From assembly GCA_050485645.1 (NCBI GenBank), contig JBJHBT010000027.1:1-53280 (forward strand): a stretch of 53,280 nucleotides of DNA, given 5' to 3'. The notes under the pieces were generated by a model, which saw nothing but the letters and a program-made list of their open reading frames with translations, ran no database searches and was not told where the DNA came from. The translations under genes were made by a program, and so were the position numbers. Source of the DNA: JBJHBP01 sp050485645 (GTDB lineage Bacteria > Pseudomonadota > Gammaproteobacteria > Steroidobacterales > Rariloculaceae). Shown in pieces: positions 47,571 to 53,280 of this stretch. Each line of letters starts with the position of its first letter. Position 1 is the first letter of the stretch.

Positions 47571-50500
47571 GTGCATACACTGACGACGTTACTGTTCTCC
47601 CGGCGTCGGCTGATCCTCACGCTGGCCTTCACGCTGACGGCACTGGGCAGCGTTGCGTGGCTTGCGATGGATCGCCAGGAAGATCCGTTCTTCCCGTACC
47701 GCTATGGCACGATTCTGGTTCCCTACCCTGGTGCCGAGCCGGAGCAGGTCGAGCGCCTGGTGCTCAATGCGCTGGAGGAGGAGCTGGCGCAGATAGAGGA
47801 GGTCGACGACATCCTCGGCACTGCGCGGCTGGGCCTCGCGCAGTTGGAAATCGGCATGCATCAGCATGTCTATGACACCGACCATGCGTGGCAGCGCATT
47901 CGCGTGGCCGTGGACCGCGCATCTCGAAAGTTTCCGGACGGCGTCGGTGCGCCCGAGGTGCTGGATCGCGAAACCGACAGCCATGGCATCACGCTGGCCG
48001 TCACCGGCTCGCAGGATCTGCTTGTACTGCGTGACGCCGCGGAACGTCTGCGCCGCGACCTGTTCCGTCACAAATCGATCGCGCGCATCGACCTGCTGGC
48101 CGACCCCGGTCAGCAGGTGACCGTCACCTGGGACGACGCGATCGCCGAACGCACTGGCCTTGACGCTCGCGCACTGGGCGGGCAGCTGGCGGCACGCAAC
48201 CGCACGGTACCGGCGGGCACGCTGACCACAGGTGGCCGCTCCGTGGTGCTGTATCCCGCCACCGAGTTCACCAGTCTGGACGAGCTCACTGCCACCCCGA
48301 TACGTCTTGCAAACGGTACGATCGTGCCCCTGGGCGAACTGGCCGATGTTTCACTGACGCCGTCGGAACCGGCCACGGAGCGCTTCTGGTTCAACGGCCG
48401 GCCCGCGGTGGCACTGGGCATCGTGCTGCCGGACAACCGCATCAACACCGTTCGCTTCGGCGGCGAGCTGCGCGCCCTGGTGGACGAACTGCGACCGGCC
48501 TATGCGCCGCTGCAGATACACGAAGCATTCTTTCAGCCCGACTGGGTGGCGCAGCGACTGTCGGAGCTGGGCTTTTCACTGCTGCTGGGCATTGTCGTCG
48601 TCACGTCGATTCTGGTACTGGTGATGGGCTGGCGCCTGGGCGTGACGGTGGCGCTGATCATCCCGCTGGTCACGTTCTCGGCACTGGCTGTCTATGCGAT
48701 CGGCGGCGGTGTACTGCATCAGATCGCAATCGCCGGCATGGTGATTTCGATCGGCATGCTCGTCGACAACGCCATCGTGGTCGCGGAAAACGTGCAGTGG
48801 CACCGGGATCGCGGTGCCACTGCCGGCGAAGCCGCAACACTGGCGATCCGCGAACTGGCCGCTCCGCTGTTCGCCGCCACCGGCACCACACTGGCCGCGT
48901 TCGCACCGCTGCTGCTCTCGCGCGGCGACACGGCGGACTTCACGCGCGCCATTCCGGTCATGGTGATGCTGACCCTCGGCGTCTCCTATCTCTTCGCGGT
49001 GTTCGTCACGCCCCTGTTTGCCGGCAGCCTGCTGCGCGCTCGCGGCACGGTGCGCGCGCCGCAGTTCCAGCGTGGCGGCGAACGGCTGGGCCGCTTCGCC
49101 GTTCACAGGCCGGGCATCGTGCTGGCGCTGGCGGCGCTGCTGCTGACTGGCGCCGCCGCCATGGCACCACTGCTCGACCACGAGTTCTTCCCCGGCACCG
49201 ACCGCAATCAACTCGTGATCGATCTATACCTGCCGCAGGGCACGCATCTGGATCACACTGCCCATCATGCGACCGCGCTGGCCGATACGCTGCGCCGCGA
49301 GGCGGGCGTGGAACGAACATACGTGTTCGCCGGGTCTGGCGGGCCGCGGTTTTACTACAATCTCGCACTGCAGCTGCGCCAGCCCAACTTCGCGCGACTG
49401 GTCGTCGAGACCGACACGGTTGCACGCCTGCCGGGACTGATGGACAGGGCACGCGACATCACGCGCGTCGATCTGCCCGAAGCCGACGTCGCGATCCGGC
49501 GTCTCGGGCAGGGACCACCGGTGGAGGCACCCATCGAGATACGCCTGTATTCCGCGGACCTTGCGGCACTGGCCGAAGCCGCCAGGCAGGTGCAGCGCGT
49601 GGTGCGCTCAACGCCGGGTGCGCTGGACGTCCGTCATCGCCTGGGCGAGGGCCTGGTGACCCTGCGGGCGGTGGTCGATGATGCGCGGGCGGCCGAGTTC
49701 GGACTGTCGCGTGAACACGTGGCCGAGGCACTGGCCGGCGCCAGCCACGGACTGGAAGTGACTACCTGGCGCGCTGGCCGCGATCCGGCACCGCTGCTGA
49801 TCCGTTCGACCGAAGGCGAGCGTTTTCCGCCCGCCGCGCTCGATGGTCTTCGCCTGCCCGCCTCCAACGGCGACGCCGTTCCGCTCGCCCAGATCGCCAC
49901 ACTGGAAACACGCTGGCAGCCGGCAGTGATCCTGCACCGCGACCTGCGGCGAACGACTTCGGTGCTCGCCGAAGTAGCCGACGGGCATACCTACGCGCGG
50001 ATACTCGACCAGGTGGTGCCGCGCCTGACATCGCTGCGCCTGCCCGAAGGGGTGAGCTGGTCGCTGGGGGGTGCCGCCGAATCCGCCGGCGACGCCAACT
50101 CGGCACTGACCGGCGCCCTGCCGCTGGGCGTGCTGCTGCTCGTGGTGTTCCTGCTCGCGCAATTCAACTCATTCCGGCTGCTGCTGATCGTTCTGAGCAC
50201 GGTGCCACTGGCGGCCGTGGGCGTAATCCCGGGCCTGTACCTCACCGGGCAGCCGTTCAGTTTCACGGCGGTGCTGGGCGTGATCGCACTGGTCGGCATC
50301 GTGGTCAACAACGCCATCGTGCTCATCGATGTCATGAACCGCAATCGAGCTGCCGGAATGACGCTCGACGACGCGGTCATCGCTGCGGTCGGCCGGCGTG
50401 CGCGACCGGTACTGCTCACCAGTGCCACGACGATCGCCGGACTGATGCCGCTGACTTTCACGCACTCCACGCTGTGGCCGCCGATGGCCTGGGCGATCAT

Positions 50501-50588
50501 CTGGGGACTGACCAGCTCAACGCTGCTCACACTGGTCGTGACACCGGCGCTGTATCGCCTTGCGCTGGCTCGAACTGCAGCGCCGTAG
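47571..50588 (+). CDS. RND efflux permease (HAE-1-like)
   Basis: 1005 residues from a GTG preceded by AAGGAAG. It has twelve transmembrane helices in the RND pattern with two large periplasmic loops. TM4 carries IGMLVDNAIVVAENVQWH, keeping one of the two Asp of AcrB (D407-like) with Asn at the next position. TM10 carries IALVGIVVNNAIVLIDVMNR with Asn where AcrB has Lys940. This is the pattern of a large RND branch distinct from AcrB itself, including Gram-positive SwrC-like pumps. The substrate is unknown. No outer-membrane factor gene follows. Confidence 0.93.
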   Translation: MHTLTTLLFSRRRLILTLAFTLTALGSVAWLAMDRQEDPFFPYRYGTILVPYPGAEPEQVERLVLNALEEELAQIEEVDDILGTARLGLAQLEIGMHQHVYDTDHAWQRIRVAVDRASRKFPDGVGAPEVLDRETDSHGITLAVTGSQDLLVLRDAAERLRRDLFRHKSIARIDLLADPGQQVTVTWDDAIAERTGLDARALGGQLAARNRTVPAGTLTTGGRSVVLYPATEFTSLDELTATPIRLANGTIVPLGELADVSLTPSEPATERFWFNGRPAVALGIVLPDNRINTVRFGGELRALVDELRPAYAPLQIHEAFFQPDWVAQRLSELGFSLLLGIVVVTSILVLVMGWRLGVTVALIIPLVTFSALAVYAIGGGVLHQIAIAGMVISIGMLVDNAIVVAENVQWHRDRGATAGEAATLAIRELAAPLFAATGTTLAAFAPLLLSRGDTADFTRAIPVMVMLTLGVSYLFAVFVTPLFAGSLLRARGTVRAPQFQRGGERLGRFAVHRPGIVLALAALLLTGAAAMAPLLDHEFFPGTDRNQLVIDLYLPQGTHLDHTAHHATALADTLRREAGVERTYVFAGSGGPRFYYNLALQLRQPNFARLVVETDTVARLPGLMDRARDITRVDLPEADVAIRRLGQGPPVEAPIEIRLYSADLAALAEAARQVQRVVRSTPGALDVRHRLGEGLVTLRAVVDDARAAEFGLSREHVAEALAGASHGLEVTTWRAGRDPAPLLIRSTEGERFPPAALDGLRLPASNGDAVPLAQIATLETRWQPAVILHRDLRRTTSVLAEVADGHTYARILDQVVPRLTSLRLPEGVSWSLGGAAESAGDANSALTGALPLGVLLLVVFLLAQFNSFRLLLIVLSTVPLAAVGVIPGLYLTGQPFSFTAVLGVIALVGIVVNNAIVLIDVMNRNRAAGMTLDDAVIAAVGRRARPVLLTSATTIAGLMPLTFTHSTLWPPMAWAIIWGLTSSTLLTLVVTPALYRLALARTAAP

Positions 50589-50788
50589 TCGGCCAACCTG
50601 CCTCTGCACCCTGCAGCCTGCAGCCTGCACCCAACGGGACACGCCTGGCGGCGCGATACCATCGACAGCGTTTGATAGTATGTGCTCACGCTCCGCGGCC
50701 CTGGCCCGCCCCGGGTCCGGAGTGGATTCGTCCTCGGCCCTGCAACGGCATCCCGCAAGCAATAAGCGCCGGCGCGCAAGGGGGGTTG
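50589..50788. other. Intergenic region before EF-G-like gene
   Basis: About 200 bases. It contains imperfect CCTGCAG-type direct repeats at about 50600-50630 and a possible -10 (TAGTAT near 50676) without a good -35. No gene. Confidence 0.35.
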
Positions 50789-52846
50789 GTGGCCCGGCAC
50801 GATACCAGGCAGCTGCGCAACATCGCCATGGCCGGTCATACCGGATCGGGCAAAACCACCCTGGTCGAGGCGCTGCTGGCCGCATCCGGCGCCATTCGCA
50901 GCGCCGGCAGCATCGAACGCGGTGATACCGTGAGCGACTACTCCGATCAGGAAAAACGCCATCACCACTCCCTCGATGTTGCGCTGTGCCCGCTGGAGCA
51001 CGACGGCATCCACGTCAACCTGCTCGACACACCCGGCTATCCGGACCTGATCGGCCGCACGCTCGCCATCATGCCGGCCGTGGAAACGGTCGCCGTCGTG
51101 ATCAATGCCGATGCCGGCGTGGAGCTGGTGACGCAGCGCATCATGGAAGCGGCCGAAGCACGCAGGCTGTGCCGGCTGATCATCGTCAACCGCATTGATT
51201 CCGAACATGCGCGGCCGGCCCGGGTGCTCGAACAGATCGCCGCTGCGTGGGGCAACCGCTGCCTGCCGCTGAATCTGCCGGCACGCAATGGTGAGGCGGT
51301 GGCGGACTGCTTCTTTGAACCGGCCGACGTGGCACCGGACTTTTCCTCCGTTGAAGCGGCCCACATCCGGATCACGGATCAGGTGGTGGAGCTCGACGAC
51401 GAACTGATGGAGCTGTACCTGGAGAAGGGCGAGGACATCACCCAGGAACAGCTGCACGACCCGTTCGAGCGCGCACTGCGTCGCGGGCATCTGGTACCGG
51501 TGTGTTTCGTGTCGGCACAGAGCGGCGCCGGCATACGCCAACTGCTGAGGATTTTTACCCGACTGATGCCGAACCCGCTGGAAGGCAATCCGGCCGAGTT
51601 TCTGGATGGCAATGGAAAGCCCGTGCGCGTCAACTGCGCCGCTGGGAACAACGCCGGTGGGAACGACTTTATCGGACATGTGTGCAAGGTCAGCGTCGAC
51701 CCCTATATGGGCACGCTGGCAACGTTTCGCGTTCATCAGGGCAGCCTGCATTCGGGCGAACAGGTGTTCGTTGGCGCGGGACGCAAAGCCGTGCGGCTGG
51801 CACATCTGTACCAGCGGCGCGGCAGGGAACTGCTGGAGATTCCGCGCGTCGTCGCCGGTGATCTGTGCACGGTGGTGAAGATCGACGATCTGCGCTTCAA
51901 CGACGTACTGCATTCGTCCCGCGAGCAGCACACCCTGCGCATCAGAGGTGTCGATTTGCCCGCGCCCATGCACGCCGTTGCTCTGGAGCTCGAGCATCGT
52001 GGCCAGGAGAAGAAGCTGTCCGACGCACTGCACAGACTGGCCGCCGAGGACCCCAGCCTGCGCATCGACTTTCATACGCAGGCCAATGAGACGGTCCTGT
52101 ACGGGCTTGGTGAGCTGCATCTGCGGCTGGTGCTGGAGCGCATGCGTGACGAGTTCGGTCTCGAACTGACGACAAGGCCGCCACGTATCGCATACCGGGA
52201 ATCGGTCACGCGCCCGGCGGAGGGCCACAATCGCCACAAGAAGCAGACCGGTGGCGCAGGTCAGTTCGGCGAGGTGTTCGTGCGCATCGAACCGCTGCGG
52301 CGCGGCCAGGGATTCGAGTTCATCAATCAGGTCGTTGGCGGAGCGATCCCCGGACAGTTCATTCCGGCAGTGGAAAAGGGCGTGCGCCAGGCATTGGCTG
52401 AGGGCGCCGTCGCCGGCTACCCGCTGCAGGATCTGCGCGTGATCGTGCACGACGGCAAGCATCATCCGGTCGACTCCAGGGAAGTGGCTTTCGTTGCCGC
52501 AGGACGCAAAGCGTTTCTCGACGCGGTACGCAAAGCCGGCCCGGTGGTGCTCGAACCGATCGTGTCGATGGAGATCACGACTCCCCCAAGCCATGTGGGC
52601 GACATCACCGCGCACCTTGCCGCCATACGCGGCCGCATCTTTGGCACCGCAACGCCATCACCGGACCAGGTCGTCATCCAGGCCGAAGCGCCGCTGGCCG
52701 AGCTGGATGACTTTCACGCGACCCTGAAATCGCTGACCAGCGGTGAGGGAATCTTTACAATAGCGCCCGCCCGATACGATACGGCCCCCGCCGCCGTGCA
52801 GCGTGATCTGGAACAGCAGTTCCGACCGGCCGTGCACGACGACTGA
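50789..52846 (+). CDS. EF-G-like GTPase (EF-G2/FusA2 group)
   Basis: 685 residues with the EF-G domain order: G domain, domain II (about 290-375), domains III-V (IAYRESVTRPAEGHNRHKKQ, then TGGAGQFGEVFVRIEP, and the C-terminal MEITTPPSHVGDITAHLAAI). The G motifs are altered: G1 is GHTGSGKTT, G3 is DTPGYPD with Tyr for the usual catalytic His, and G4 is NRID, not NKxD. This is the pattern of EF-G2-type paralogues, distinct from the housekeeping translocase, whose role is unsettled. It is not next to rpsL/rpsG/tuf. The GTG at 50789 follows AAGGGGGG; longer frames run into the permease gene. Confidence 0.88.
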   Translation: MARHDTRQLRNIAMAGHTGSGKTTLVEALLAASGAIRSAGSIERGDTVSDYSDQEKRHHHSLDVALCPLEHDGIHVNLLDTPGYPDLIGRTLAIMPAVETVAVVINADAGVELVTQRIMEAAEARRLCRLIIVNRIDSEHARPARVLEQIAAAWGNRCLPLNLPARNGEAVADCFFEPADVAPDFSSVEAAHIRITDQVVELDDELMELYLEKGEDITQEQLHDPFERALRRGHLVPVCFVSAQSGAGIRQLLRIFTRLMPNPLEGNPAEFLDGNGKPVRVNCAAGNNAGGNDFIGHVCKVSVDPYMGTLATFRVHQGSLHSGEQVFVGAGRKAVRLAHLYQRRGRELLEIPRVVAGDLCTVVKIDDLRFNDVLHSSREQHTLRIRGVDLPAPMHAVALELEHRGQEKKLSDALHRLAAEDPSLRIDFHTQANETVLYGLGELHLRLVLERMRDEFGLELTTRPPRIAYRESVTRPAEGHNRHKKQTGGAGQFGEVFVRIEPLRRGQGFEFINQVVGGAIPGQFIPAVEKGVRQALAEGAVAGYPLQDLRVIVHDGKHHPVDSREVAFVAAGRKAFLDAVRKAGPVVLEPIVSMEITTPPSHVGDITAHLAAIRGRIFGTATPSPDQVVIQAEAPLAELDDFHATLKSLTSGEGIFTIAPARYDTAPAAVQRDLEQQFRPAVHDD

Positions 52847-52991
52847 GGCCACCGACGGCAGCGGGAACATCGCCATCGAAGCGTCCTGGCCACCGGATGT
52901 ACCCGGCGCCACGCCGGGCCGCGATGGCCGACCGCCATGCGTGATGCGCTGCTACTTCGCAGCAGGGGCCCGCGCGTGCCGGCGAGCGGCA
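52847..52991. other. Intergenic region, no gene
   Basis: Between the EF-G-like stop and the Pho-box array. It contains a short CTGCT/AGCAG hairpin but no U-tract terminator and no supported gene. Confidence 0.35.
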
Positions 52992-53031
52992 CTGTCATAC
53001 AACTGTCATGCGTGTTTCACAAGAACGTCAC
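52992..53031 (+). promoter_or_regulatory. Tandem Pho boxes (PhoB sites)
   Basis: Two perfect CTGTCAT repeats at 52992 and 53003 form a canonical Pho box. Weaker GTTTCAC (53014) and ACGTCAC (53025) continue the exact 11-bp period, making four half-sites. CAGACT at 53042-53047 sits where a PhoB-dependent -10 is expected. The porin start is 73 bases further. Confidence 0.8.
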
Positions 53032-53119
53032 CGGGTCGGCTCAGACTGCCCCGCACATGGCGTTAGATCGCTGCTACACGTTTTACCCCTACGAACGCAG
53101 AACATCCGGAGAGTTCGCA

Positions 53120-53280
53120 ATGAAGAAGCAAATCCTGGCCGTCGCTGTCGCCGCGGCCCTCACGGGCCCGGTCGTCGCGCTGGCTGACATCCAGTTTTAC
53201 GGTCGCGCTCATGTCAGCGTCGACTGGCTGGATAACGGTGATGACACCGCAATCAACACGTCGAGCAATTCCAGTCGCCT
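53120..53280 (+). CDS. Gram-negative porin, N-terminal part (runs off the window)
   Basis: 53 complete codons. A signal peptide (MKKQILAVAVAAALTGPVVA, then LA) is followed by the first barrel strand DIQFYGRAHVSVDWLDNGDD, typical of general trimeric porins of beta- and gammaproteobacteria (strand 1 FYGRxxxSVDxxD). The ATG has GGAGAG upstream. The Pho boxes imply induction when phosphate is scarce, so this may be an anion- or phosphate-selective porin; selectivity cannot be read from this part. Confidence 0.88.
   Translation, partial: MKKQILAVAVAAALTGPVVALADIQFYGRAHVSVDWLDNGDDTAINTSSNSSR

Noticed and set aside
50600..50632. CCTGCAG-type direct repeats downstream of the RND permease
   Set aside because: Only two to three imperfect short copies; too few and too degenerate to be an iteron or binding array.
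49991..52615. An 874-codon open frame on the minus strand across the permease end and EF-G-like gene
   Set aside because: It spans two well-supported genes in antisense and shows no family motifs.

Overview
The window reads as chromosomal DNA of a GC-rich Gram-negative bacterium. It is most likely a gammaproteobacterium: it has rdgC (a beta/gamma-proteobacterial gene), an E. coli-like ybiT, TonB-dependent and two-partner outer-membrane systems, a porin, and Fur-like and Pho-like DNA sites. The DUF6152 and WEGxTLVVxT-type secreted proteins, together with GMC, CrtI-like and LigAB oxidoreductases, suggest an environmental, organic-matter-degrading lineage. That last placement is inference. Genes lie on both strands, and many start at GTG or TTG.

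1-4.5 kb is a decayed accessory patch: remnants of an IS110 transposase and an IS91-type transposase, an intact membrane-tailed serine hydrolase of the beta-lactamase fold, tRNA-Gln(UUG), an intact VapBC toxin-antitoxin pair with its own promoter and repeated operator half-sites, and fragments of a nucleotidyltransferase-like gene and of a HipA kinase.

4.6-17 kb is mostly housekeeping and metabolism. A minus-strand set encodes a tandem DUF1428 protein, an AAC(3)-I-like acetyltransferase and a hotdog thioesterase. Then come an alpha/beta hydrolase, DeaD helicase, YbiT ABC-F protein, RdgC, LigAB ring-cleavage dioxygenase with a divergent AraC regulator, and a membrane-anchored FMN/glutamate-synthase-like protein divergent from a stand-alone cyclic-nucleotide-binding protein.

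17-27.3 kb is a two-partner secretion locus: a 2,814-residue TpsA exoprotein (TPS domain, GLUG repeats, four YDG-like and eight MBG domains) overlapping its TpsB transporter. Just upstream lie four TTCAG-type half-sites at exact 11-bp spacing, then a perfect intrinsic terminator. This layout could be a response-regulator-controlled small RNA.

27.7-45.7 kb holds secreted proteins of unknown function, a GMC oxidoreductase/metallo-hydrolase pair, an MFS carrier, a CrtI-like oxidoreductase, a SnoaL-like protein, a Fur-boxed TonB receptor, a stand-alone cis-prenyltransferase with a regulator/membrane-protein pair, a DUF4168 protein, an ArsR/SRPBCC pair and a DUF6152 protein. Three of the secreted proteins appear to belong to one superfamily.

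45.7-53.3 kb holds a TetR-regulated RND efflux adaptor and permease without an outer-membrane factor, an EF-G-like GTPase with altered G motifs, and the start of a porin preceded by a clear tandem Pho-box array, implying induction by phosphate starvation.
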